The translations under genes and the position numbers were made by a program. Positions 1 to 5,108 of a DNA stretch of 5,108 nt are shown piece by piece. The stretch is from Rhizobium sp. Q54 (GTDB lineage: Bacteria > Pseudomonadota > Alphaproteobacteria > SMXS01). The number at the start of each line of letters is the position of its first letter. The stretch's first letter is position 1. The stretch is taken from positions 1 through 5,108 of the forward strand of contig CAMBYA010000201.1 in the NCBI GenBank assembly GCA_945872035.1, in the 5' to 3' direction. Under the pieces are notes generated by a model. It searched no databases, was not told where the DNA came from, and saw nothing but the letters and a program-made list of their open reading frames with translations.

Positions 1-404
1 TCTGCCTCGCGGGATTCATGCGGCTGCTGGAGGCGGATTTCGTCAATCGCTGGCGCGACCGCATCCTCAACATTCATCCGTCCCTGCTGCCCGCCTATCG
101 TGGCCTTCACACGCATCAGAGAGTTTTGGAGGACGGCGTGCGGTTCTCCGGCTGCACAGTGCATTTCGTCCGTCCCGAGATGGACGAAGGCCCCATCGTC
201 TTCCAGGCCTGTGTGCCGGTGCGCGCCGGCGACACCGAGGACAGCCTCTCGGCCCGAGTGCTGGCGTGGGAGCACAAGCTCTATCCCCTCGCCTTGCGGC
301 TGATGGCCGAGGGCAAGTTGCGGGTCGAGGGCAACACGGTCCACATCGACGCGCCGCTGGCGCAACAGGACGGCCTGATGAATCCGTGTCCGATCACCCG
401 TTAG
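1..404 (+). CDS. purN: Phosphoribosylglycinamide formyltransferase (GART), C-terminal part, 5' end outside window
   Basis: PurN transfers the formyl group of 10-formyltetrahydrofolate to GAR, giving FGAR, in cytosolic de novo purine synthesis. The reading frame is open from base 3 and ends at TAG 402-404, so 133 residues are visible of a family usually about 200 long. The N-terminal nucleotide-binding strand region lies outside the window. The ATG at 18-20 is internal: the preceding codons (CLAGF) already belong to the conserved LAGFMR segment. The catalytic triad of the family is intact: Asn (codon 69-71) and His (75-77) in LNIHPSLLPAYRG, and Asp (183-185) in RPEMDEGPIV. The Asn-to-Asp spacing of 38 residues equals that of E. 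coli N106-D144. The LHTH and GCTVHFV stretches are also typical. The C-terminal tail after about window residue 110 is variable, as usual. purM would be expected upstream, but that is not visible. Identification is secure. Confidence 0.96.
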   Translation, partial: CLAGFMRLLEADFVNRWRDRILNIHPSLLPAYRGLHTHQRVLEDGVRFSGCTVHFVRPEMDEGPIVFQACVPVRAGDTEDSLSARVLAWEHKLYPLALRLMAEGKLRVEGNTVHIDAPLAQQDGLMNPCPITR

Positions 405-475
405 CGTGTGTTCGGTGCCTGGCGCAAAGCGCGCCGACTTCATCTATCATTCCCCCACTGAATGGCTAGCAGAAT

Positions 476-517
476 GGCATTGCTCACCAGTGCCGCAGGT
501 GATGCCTTATGCTTTTT
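476..517 (+). terminator. Possible rho-independent terminator after purN
   Basis: GGCA (476-479) and TCACC (484-488) can pair with GGTGA (498-502) and TGCC (503-506). This gives a nine-pair stem with a four-base bulge (480-483) and a nine-base loop. Shortly after comes TTATGC followed by five T (513-517). Position and T-run suit termination of purN transcripts. The bulge and the gap before the T-run make it weak. It ends just before the next gene's ATG at 523, so it could instead be a 5' structure for that gene. Confidence 0.3.
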
Positions 518-522
518 GAGAG

Positions 523-957
523 ATGGAGGCAGGCATAAAGGAAGCCGATGCGATTGCTATTGGGTTTTTCGTATCTTGCATACCGCCTGCGGTGTTGTTT
601 GCTGGGTTGAGCCCGCTCAACGTCGATGGTCCTGAATTAGTTGTCATAGTTGGACTTTTCCCAGTTGCGTTTGCCGGCTCTCTGCTGTCGGTGATTATTT
701 TTGCGCTGCCGATATTTCTCTTACTCAGACGTTCCGGGTTGGTTCGGTTGCCGCTGGCCCTTTTTACCGGATTTGCAAACGGCGCCATCGTGTCTCTCTG
801 TTTGCAGCAATTTGGGTTTCGGATTTATCCCAGCCCGATGGGTCACATTCTGATATTCGGACTAACCGGAATATTTTCCGCGCTTGTGTTCTGGCTTATC
901 TGGCGTTGGGGGAACGTTAGGTCGCGTCGATCATGCGACAAGCAAAACGGTTCATGA
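523..957 (+). CDS. Hypothetical four-helix integral membrane protein, low GC
   Basis: I do not recognise this 144-residue protein. It has about four hydrophobic segments: residues 10-29, about 40-68 (long, ending in LLLRR), 75-95 and 108-127. The tail is basic ([11 protein letters not shown]). The positive-inside rule, with Arg69-Arg70 and the C-terminal tail both cytoplasmic, suggests both ends lie inside. No catalytic or binding motif is visible. ATG 523 is the first possible start because an in-frame TGA lies at 517-519. The GAGAG abutting it is too close to be a good ribosome site, so translation may be weak. Base use differs from the neighbours: two 60-base lines counted by hand inside the gene give about 48% and 52% GC, against about 75% and 68% in pepA and lptD. 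That suggests acquisition or relaxed selection. Its stop TGA (955-957) overlaps an ATG at 954. The length and hydrophobicity make a real gene likely. Confidence 0.65.
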   Translation: MEAGIKEADAIAIGFFVSCIPPAVLFAGLSPLNVDGPELVVIVGLFPVAFAGSLLSVIIFALPIFLLLRRSGLVRLPLALFTGFANGAIVSLCLQQFGFRIYPSPMGHILIFGLTGIFSALVFWLIWRWGNVRSRRSCDKQNGS

Positions 958-1150
958 GGATTTTGCGAGCGGCGACGACGCTCGCGGCGCCGCGCTGCTG
1001 TTCCTGGCGGTGATGATCGTCGGGACGGCGGGAACGGCGCTGCTCGCGCCGTTCATCATGGCCGGTCTGCCGGCGTTGGCCGGCGTGGCGGCGGCCGTTC
1101 ATGCCGCCGCCCTGCTATCCCTCGCGGCGTTGCCGCCGCTGAGGAGTTAG
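884..1150 (+). CDS. Small hydrophobic protein, start unclear, possibly frameshifted
   Basis: This frame is open from TTG 884 to TAG 1148-1150. From about 965 onward nearly every codon ends in G or C, as expected for real coding DNA here. The product would have two hydrophobic helices ([21 protein letters not shown], trimmed at its ends, and [19 protein letters not shown]), a likely membrane hairpin. Upstream of 965 codon use is poor and the frame overlaps the preceding gene, so TTG 884 is an unlikely start. The only good in-frame ATG, at 1013, would cut the first helix. A better-placed ATG at 954, overlapping the previous stop as ATGA, is in another frame and ends after 19 codons. One extra T in the TTTT at 961-964 would join it to this frame, giving a 65-residue protein beginning [20 protein letters not shown]. 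It could be a sequencing error, a recent pseudogene, or a gene with an unusual start. I know no function. The stop overlaps that of convergent ndk. Confidence 0.4.
   Translation: MCSGLSGVGGTLGRVDHATSKTVHEDFASGDDARGAALLFLAVMIVGTAGTALLAPFIMAGLPALAGVAAAVHAAALLSLAALPPLRS
1087..1111. repeat. Perfect 9-bp GC inverted repeat near the 3' end of ndk
   Basis: GGCGGCGGC (1087-1095) pairs perfectly with GCCGCCGCC (1103-1111) across a seven-base loop (1096-1102). It lies about 35 bases beyond the ndk stop on the ndk strand and inside the alanine-rich part of the small rightward ORF. Neither side has a T-run, so it is not a classical intrinsic terminator. It could stabilise the 3' end of the ndk transcript, or simply reflect GCG/GCC alanine codons. 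Confidence 0.35.
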
Positions 1151-1569
1151 CCGACGATTTCGATACCGCTGAAGAAATAGGCGATCTCGATCGCCGCGTT
1201 CTCGAGCGAGTCCGAGCCGTGGGCCGAGTTGGCCTCGATGGATTCGGCGAAGGTCTTGCGGATGGTGCCCTCGGCGGCATTGGCCGGGTTGGTGGCGCCC
1301 ATCACGTCGCGGTTCTTCTGCACCGCGTTCTCGCCTTCCAGCACCTGGACGACGACGGGGCCGGAGATCATGAAAGTCACCAGGTCGTTGAAGAACGGAC
1401 GCTCGCGGTGCACGGCGTAGAAGCCTTCGGCCTGGGCGCGGCTCAGCTGGATGCGCTTCTGCGCCACGATGCGCAGGCCAGCGTCTTCCAGCAGGGTGTT
1501 GATCTTGCCGGTCAGGTTGCGGCGGGTCGCATCGGGCTTCAGGATCGAGAGAGTGCGTTCGGTGGCCAT
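1147..1569 (-). CDS. ndk: Nucleoside diphosphate kinase
   Basis: Ndk moves the gamma phosphate of ATP to other (d)NDPs through a phosphohistidine intermediate, in the cytosol. The 140 residues match the usual bacterial length. It begins [14 protein letters not shown] with Lys11 of the ATP site. Other expected residues fall at their family positions: Tyr51, Phe59, Arg87, Thr93 in MGATNP, Arg104, Asn114, and catalytic His117 in [11 protein letters not shown] 1569-1567 is preceded on this strand by AAGG about 11 bases away and an AAAGA nearer, an acceptable ribosome site. It lies 94 bases after holC and could be the last gene of a pepA-holC-ndk transcript or have its own promoter; I see no convincing -35/-10 in the gap. 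Its TAA (1149-1147) overlaps the stop of the rightward small ORF, and no T-rich terminator follows. Identification is secure. Confidence 0.98.
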   Translation of the reverse strand: MATERTLSILKPDATRRNLTGKINTLLEDAGLRIVAQKRIQLSRAQAEGFYAVHRERPFFNDLVTFMISGPVVVQVLEGENAVQKNRDVMGATNPANAAEGTIRKTFAESIEANSAHGSDSLENAAIEIAYFFSGIEIVG

Positions 1570-1663
1570 GATTGTCTTTACCTTATGGGGACACGGGTCG
1601 GCGGCTTCTTAGCGGCATCGCCCGTCCCGGGCAACCGAAGATTTGGCGACACCGGGCGCTGGT
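1570..1663 (-). other. holC-ndk intergenic gap
   Basis: This 94-base gap contains the ndk ribosome-site region next to 1570. It also holds a small perfect hairpin, GCCCG (1620-1624) with CGGGC (1628-1632), with a three-base loop. No T-run follows on the minus strand, so termination after holC is not supported. I see no clear promoter. Confidence 0.4.
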
Positions 1664-2107
1664 TCAGCCCTTCTTCTCCCAACGGCCGTTCTCGTCCTGC
1701 TGCCAGTAGACGACGGTGTGGCCGGCGGCCTTGTAGAGGCGCCAGCGCTCGCGGGCGGCCTGCTTGGACGGCTCGCTGTCGTTGAACATGTCGAGGCAGC
1801 GTGCGAACCCGCCGATGAAATCCGGCACCCTTTCATCCACCACCACCAGGATGGCTGCGCCGTTGGGGTTCTCCTCGGCGGTCGTCAGAAAGATCGGCTG
1901 ATCTTTGGACAGGCCGTCGCGGGCCGAGCCATGCGGCAGGAACGAGTCCGCGCTGTAGGTCCAGAGCTGGCTGTTCAGCGCCTCGACCCGCTCGTCGGTT
2001 TCGGCCAGCACCACGGCGCGCTGGCTGGAGGCGATGACGCGCTCGAGCAGCTTCGGTAGCGAGTCTTCCAGCCGCCGGTACAGATGGTAGAAGCTGACTT
2101 CGGTCAC
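1664..2107 (-). CDS. holC: DNA polymerase III chi subunit
   Basis: Chi (HolC) is part of the Pol III holoenzyme. With psi it connects the clamp loader to SSB on the lagging strand. The 147 residues are a normal length. Family features in order are SFYHL (5-9), a helix with LLERV and ALNSQLWTY (about 20-51), SFLPHG (55-60), DQPIFLT (69-75), a hydrophobic strand ILVVVDE (86-92), and a final ERWRLYKAAGHTVVYW (120-135). The start codon is GTG (2107-2105); the translated start MTEVSFYHL fits the family, and no ATG is nearby. A ribosome site AGGGGA overlaps the pepA stop TAG just upstream. With only six bases between pepA's stop and this GTG, the two genes are almost certainly cotranscribed and probably translationally coupled. 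pepA followed by holC is a widespread proteobacterial pair. Identification is firm although the family is poorly conserved. Confidence 0.93.
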   Translation of the reverse strand: MTEVSFYHLYRRLEDSLPKLLERVIASSQRAVVLAETDERVEALNSQLWTYSADSFLPHGSARDGLSKDQPIFLTTAEENPNGAAILVVVDERVPDFIGGFARCLDMFNDSEPSKQAARERWRLYKAAGHTVVYWQQDENGRWEKKG

Positions 2108-2118
2108 CGTCCCCTATT
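2108..2118 (-). promoter_or_regulatory. holC ribosome binding site overlapping the pepA stop
   Basis: Read on the minus strand, the junction is TAGGGGACG followed by the GTG start. The pepA stop TAG is part of a strong AGGGGA Shine-Dalgarno motif placed a few bases before the GTG. This decides the GTG start of holC and suggests that ribosomes finishing pepA re-initiate at holC. Confidence 0.6.
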
Positions 2119-3619
2119 TGCCCTCGTAGTGGTCCGCAACCAGCCGGTTGAGCAGCCTAATGCCGTAGCCGGTGCCGCCCTTGGGCACGATCGGGCTTTC
2201 CGAATCCGCCCAGGCCATGCCGGCGATGTCCAGATGCGCCCAGGGCGTGCCGCGGCGGATGAATCGCTGCAGGAACTGGGCGGCGGTGATGCTGCCCGCC
2301 TTGCCGCCGGTGCCGACGTTTTTCATGTCGGCGATCGGCGAATTGATCATCTTGTCGTAGGTGTCGTTGAGCGGCAGCCGCCAGACCTTCTCGCCTTCCG
2401 CCTCGCCCGCCGCCGACAGCAGCCGGCACAGATCGTCGTCGTTGGAGAACATGCCGGCATATTCGTTGCCCAGCGAGGTGATGATGGCGCCGGTCAGGGT
2501 TGCCAGGTCGACGATGAACTGGGGCTTGAACAGCTCCTGACCGTAATGCAGCGCATCGGCCAAAACCAGCCGGCCCTCGGCGTCGGTGTTGATCACCTCG
2601 ATGGTCTGGCCCGACATGGACGTCACCACGTCGCCGGGACGCTGCGCTGTGCTCGACGGCATGTTCTCGACCAGGCCGACGACGCCGACGGCGTGGACCT
2701 TGGCCTTGCGGCCGGCCAGCGCCTTCATCAGGCCGATGACCGCGCCCGCGCCGCCCATGTCCCACTTCATCATCTCCATGCCGGCGGCCGGCTTGATCGA
2801 GATGCCGCCGGTGTCGAAGGTCACGCCCTTGCCGACGAACATCACCGGGCCCTTCTTCGAGCCCTTGTTGCCGTTCCATTCCATGACCACGAGCTGACTT
2901 TCGCGGGCGCTTCCCTGCCCGACACCCAGCAATGCGCCCATGCCCAGCTCGGCCATGCGGTCCTCGCCCAGTACGTCGACATCGACGCCCAGCTTGGTCA
3001 GGGTCCGGCAGGCGTCGGCCAGGGTCTCCGGATAGATGATGTTGGCCGGCTCGCTCACCAGGTCGCGGGTGAGGAAGATGCCCTCGGCGATCTTCTCCAG
3101 CGGCTCGAATGCCTTCTTGGCGCCCTTCGGGTCGTCGGTGACGATCACCAGCCGTTTCACGGTGACGCGCGTGTGGTTCTCGTTCTTCTTGGTGAAGTAT
3201 TTCTCGAATGCATAGGACTTGAGCAGCGCGCCATAGGCCAGGTTGGCGGCGAAATCGGCGGGCGACAGCGCCGCGCCGTCGAGCGCGTCGGCGAAGATCA
3301 TCACCTGCTCCTCGCCCGTGGTCTTGTACTGGCCGAGCGCCGAGCCGCCCGCGGCCTGCGCCGCCGGGACGTTCACCGCCGAGGCGTCGCCGAGACCGGC
3401 GACCAGGATGCGGTTGGCGTCCACGTTGGCCGGGGCCAGGATCTCGAAGGACTTGCCCTTGTCGCCCTTGTTGCGGGACCCGTCCATGCCGCGCCTGAGG
3501 GCGCCGCCCGTGCGCGCGTCGAACGCTTCGGCGCTTGGCGAGAGCGTCTTGCCCTTCAGGGCGAAGACCGCCAGTGCACCGGAAGTCTGATTTCGATCGT
3601 CGGTGAAGGAAATGCGCAT
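2114..3619 (-). CDS. pepA: Cytosol leucyl aminopeptidase (M17 family)
   Basis: PepA is a hexameric cytosolic two-metal exopeptidase that removes N-terminal residues, preferring leucine. At 501 residues it is full length. The N-terminal domain (about 1-165) is variable; the C-terminal catalytic domain (about 180-500) is strongly conserved. Metal and catalytic residues are all present: Lys264 and Asp269 in VGKGVTFDTGG, Lys276 in SIKPA, Asp287 in MKWDMGGA, then Asp346, Glu348 and Arg350 in the signature NTDAEGRL. Their spacing equals that of E. coli PepA with a constant offset of six. ATG 3619-3617 is preceded by AAGGTAAGAG at suitable distance. It is first in a leftward pepA-holC(-ndk) unit, divergent from lptD. 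In E. coli PepA also binds DNA (XerCD recombination at cer, carAB control), but whether this protein does cannot be told from sequence. The long open frame on the opposite strand (2084-3658) is a GC-rich shadow. Confidence 0.98.
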   Translation of the reverse strand: MRISFTDDRNQTSGALAVFALKGKTLSPSAEAFDARTGGALRRGMDGSRNKGDKGKSFEILAPANVDANRILVAGLGDASAVNVPAAQAAGGSALGQYKTTGEEQVMIFADALDGAALSPADFAANLAYGALLKSYAFEKYFTKKNENHTRVTVKRLVIVTDDPKGAKKAFEPLEKIAEGIFLTRDLVSEPANIIYPETLADACRTLTKLGVDVDVLGEDRMAELGMGALLGVGQGSARESQLVVMEWNGNKGSKKGPVMFVGKGVTFDTGGISIKPAAGMEMMKWDMGGAGAVIGLMKALAGRKAKVHAVGVVGLVENMPSSTAQRPGDVVTSMSGQTIEVINTDAEGRLVLADALHYGQELFKPQFIVDLATLTGAIITSLGNEYAGMFSNDDDLCRLLSAAGEAEGEKVWRLPLNDTYDKMINSPIADMKNVGTGGKAGSITAAQFLQRFIRRGTPWAHLDIAGMAWADSESPIVPKGGTGYGIRLLNRLVADHYEGK

Positions 3620-3852
3620 CGGGAACTCTTACCTTGTGATTCAGGTACTTCGTTGTAAGGGGGATTCCGGCCAGCGGATGTTCCCGTCCGGTTGCATCTT
3701 AGCCATCGGCATCGAAATTGAAAGGGAGCACCAGTGGCGCGCGGCAAGGCTTGCAATCCAGTAGCTTCCGGCTGGACGAACGTGTAGTTACCGGCCACGA
3801 TGACCCTGTCCCATAAGGATCACCTCACCTGCCTGCCCGTTGGACCCCGTTG
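3620..3852. promoter_or_regulatory. Divergent pepA / lptD intergenic region
   Basis: These 233 bases must contain the 5' regions of pepA (leftward) and lptD (rightward). The pepA ribosome site (AAGGTAAGAG on the minus strand) lies at about 3626-3635. On the minus strand TAAGAT (about 3703-3698) could be a -10, but the matching -35 is poor. On the plus strand TTGCAT (3692-3697) and TTGCAA (3751-3756) resemble -35 boxes without convincing -10 partners. I therefore name no promoter. A 17-codon ORF occupies 3800-3853. No tRNA or clear terminator is visible. Confidence 0.5.
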
Positions 3853-3853
3853 A
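3800..3853 (+). CDS. Possible 17-codon upstream ORF overlapping the lptD start
   Basis: ATG 3800 opens a frame encoding MTLSHKDHLTCLPVGPR, ending at TGA 3851-3853. The A of that TGA is the A of the lptD ATG, giving TGATG. lptD's ATG 3853 has no Shine-Dalgarno in front, so re-initiation after this short ORF would be a plausible route. The ORF's own ribosome site is also weak, and nothing in the peptide suggests attenuation. It may be chance. Confidence 0.2.
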   Translation: MTLSHKDHLTCLPVGPR

Positions 3854-5108
3854 TGGCCTGGCTCGATACATTGCGGCGGATGGCGGTGCTGGGCGTGCTT
3901 GCCGGCGCTGGCCACGCGCTGCCCGCCGAGGCCCAGACCACGGCCGCCGCTGGAGAGCCCAAAAAGGCCGTGTGGGCTGCCGACGAGATCATCGTCGATG
4001 ATAAGGGCGACGTGATCACCGGCAGGGGAAATGTCGAAATCACCTATGAGGACAACACCCTTCACGCCGACGAGATCGTCTACGACCGGACCAGCGACAA
4101 GGCGGTGGCGCACGGCCATATCAGGCTGATCGACAAGAGCGGCAACGTCTCGACCGGCAAGTCGCTGGAGCTGACCGGCGACCTGAAGACCGGCGTGGTG
4201 CAGGGCATGTATGTGCTGTTCAAGGACGGCGAGCGGCTCGCCGCCAAATCCGGCCGGCGCGTCGACGGAGACAAGAACATCCTCGACCATGCCGTCTACT
4301 CGGCCTGCGACATCTGCGAGGACGAACCGGACAAGGCGCCGCTGTGGCAGATCAAGGCGGTCAAGGTCGTCCACGACGAGAACAAGAAGACCCTGACCTA
4401 TCACAACGCCACGCTGGAGTTGATGGGCCTGCCGTTGGTCTACACCCCGTGGCTGAAACATCCGGACGCCAGCGTGAAGCGCGCCAGCGGCTTCCTGTCG
4501 CCGGACTTCGGGACCTCCTCGGTTCTCGGCTTTACAACCGAAATCCCGTATTTCTGGAACATCGCGCCGAACAAGGACATGACCATCACGCCCATGTTCA
4601 CCACCGGTGAGCGCGCGGTGCTGAAGCTGGAGTACCGCCAGCGGACCAGGACCGGCCAGTTCTCCCTCGATGGCAGCGGCACCTATGTCAGCAAGCGCGA
4701 CAACGACAACAATCTGGTCCCGGGCGACGAGTTTCGTGGCCACATCTTCGGCACCGGCCAGTTCCAGATCAACAAGGACTGGCGCTGGGGCTTCGATCTG
4801 GCGCTGGCCTCCGACGACACCTATCTGCGCCGCTACGACATCTCGCGCGCCGACAGCCTGATCAATCACCTGTACCTGGAACGGTTCTGGCAGCAGAGCT
4901 ACCTGCACATCGGCGCCTATGCGTTCCAGGGCCTGCGCGAGGAGGACATGGGCGGCACCACGCCGATCGCCCTGCCCCTGATCCAGTACAACTTCGTCGG
5001 CAAGCCGGGCTGGCTGGGCGGTCATTTCAGCGCCGACGCCAGCATGTCCATGCTGACCCGCACCGACAGCGCCGACACGGGCCGCATCTCTCTCGACGGC
5101 CGCTACGA
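3853..5108 (+). CDS. lptD: LPS-assembly outer membrane protein LptD, N-terminal part, 3' end outside window
   Basis: LptD is the outer-membrane barrel that, with the lipoprotein LptE, inserts lipopolysaccharide into the outer leaflet. The window holds 418 codons of a family usually 700-850 long, with no stop. Residues 1-27 look like a signal peptide: RR at 8-9, a hydrophobic stretch 10-19, and a likely cleavage after AEA27. Residues about 40-145 form the LptA/OstA-like periplasmic domain with the typical WAADEIIVDDKGDVITGRGNV and LHADEIVYDR stretches, here trimmed. Then come SACDICEDEP (Cys152, Cys155), LWQIKA (164-169), MGLPLVYTPWLKHPD (191-205) and SGFLSPDFG, the entry to the barrel, followed by alternating beta strands to the window end. 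ATG 3853 is the best start because it gives a complete signal peptide; ATG 3880 (Met10) would remove the arginines. No ribosome site is evident. In-frame stop TAA at 3814-3816 limits the 5' end. Identification is secure, the start less so. Confidence 0.95.
   Translation, partial: MAWLDTLRRMAVLGVLAGAGHALPAEAQTTAAAGEPKKAVWAADEIIVDDKGDVITGRGNVEITYEDNTLHADEIVYDRTSDKAVAHGHIRLIDKSGNVSTGKSLELTGDLKTGVVQGMYVLFKDGERLAAKSGRRVDGDKNILDHAVYSACDICEDEPDKAPLWQIKAVKVVHDENKKTLTYHNATLELMGLPLVYTPWLKHPDASVKRASGFLSPDFGTSSVLGFTTEIPYFWNIAPNKDMTITPMFTTGERAVLKLEYRQRTRTGQFSLDGSGTYVSKRDNDNNLVPGDEFRGHIFGTGQFQINKDWRWGFDLALASDDTYLRRYDISRADSLINHLYLERFWQQSYLHIGAYAFQGLREEDMGGTTPIALPLIQYNFVGKPGWLGGHFSADASMSMLTRTDSADTGRISLDGRY

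Noticed and set aside
421..435. Five-pair GC hairpin (GGCGC / GCGCC) right after purN as a terminator
   Set aside because: The stem is short and no T-run follows. The 476-517 structure is the better candidate.
507..788. 93-codon minus-strand frame opposite the four-helix membrane protein
   Set aside because: Considered as an alternative because the plus-strand gene is unrecognised. Its product is a polar, N/T/S-rich sequence without structure signals, whereas the plus frame gives well-spaced membrane helices.
1219..1785. 188-codon plus-strand frame opposite ndk and the holC 3' end
   Set aside because: It overlaps two well-identified genes on the other strand, and the translation resembles no protein.
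2084..3658. 524-codon open frame on the plus strand opposite pepA
   Set aside because: Antisense shadow in high-GC DNA. Its product is low-complexity (rich in G, A, V, D, H, R), has no recognisable domain, and lies opposite an unmistakable pepA.
3556..3798. 80-codon minus-strand frame across the pepA start region
   Set aside because: Out of frame with pepA, no recognisable features, and it covers the pepA ribosome site. Most likely chance.
3820..5025. 401-codon open frame on the minus strand opposite lptD
   Set aside because: Shadow of lptD: composition is repetitive and biased (VLVVDDLDR-like runs), with no motif and no ribosome site noted. The LptD frame has clear domain features.
1..5108. 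CRISPR arrays, IS elements, tRNA genes, toxin-antitoxin or other defence modules
   Set aside because: I saw no spaced direct repeats, transposase motifs, terminal inverted repeats, tRNA-like folds or defence-type domains on either strand. The window is mostly core housekeeping genes.

Overview
The window reads as ordinary high-GC proteobacterial chromosome, most likely alphaproteobacterial and perhaps Rhodospirillales-like. The reasons are the strong G/C preference at third codon positions, the gene set purN / ndk-holC-pepA / lptD, and an LptD whose N-terminal half carries a CxxC followed by an acidic, proline-rich stretch, as I recall from alphaproteobacterial LptD. The taxonomic placement is inference; no rRNA or other marker is present.

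Layout from left to right. Positions 1-404 hold the 3' part of purN (+), cut by the window edge. Positions 405-522 are a short intergenic stretch with a possible terminator hairpin. Positions 523-957 hold an unrecognised four-helix membrane protein (+) that is clearly lower in GC than its surroundings. A second small hydrophobic ORF (+) follows, ending at 1150. It has no good in-frame start but looks repairable by one base. Then comes a leftward block, pepA (3619-2114), holC (2107-1664) and ndk (1569-1147). pepA and holC are tightly coupled; ndk lies 94 bases further on. Its stop codon overlaps the stop of the small rightward ORF within one TTAG. Positions 3620-3852 are a divergent intergenic region containing a possible 17-codon upstream ORF. 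From 3853 to the window end runs the first half of lptD (+).

Functionally these are housekeeping genes. PurN makes a formyl transfer step in purine synthesis, Ndk balances nucleoside triphosphates, HolC (chi) links the replicative clamp loader to SSB, PepA is a cytosolic leucyl aminopeptidase, and LptD is the outer-membrane LPS translocon. The pepA-holC pair diverging from LPS-transport genes is a familiar proteobacterial arrangement. lptF and lptG, which commonly sit between pepA and lptD, are absent here.

I do not see a new defence, mobile or secondary-metabolite system. The parts worth a second look are the low-GC membrane gene with its apparently frameshifted or mis-sequenced partner (523-1150), and the pepA-lptD junction.
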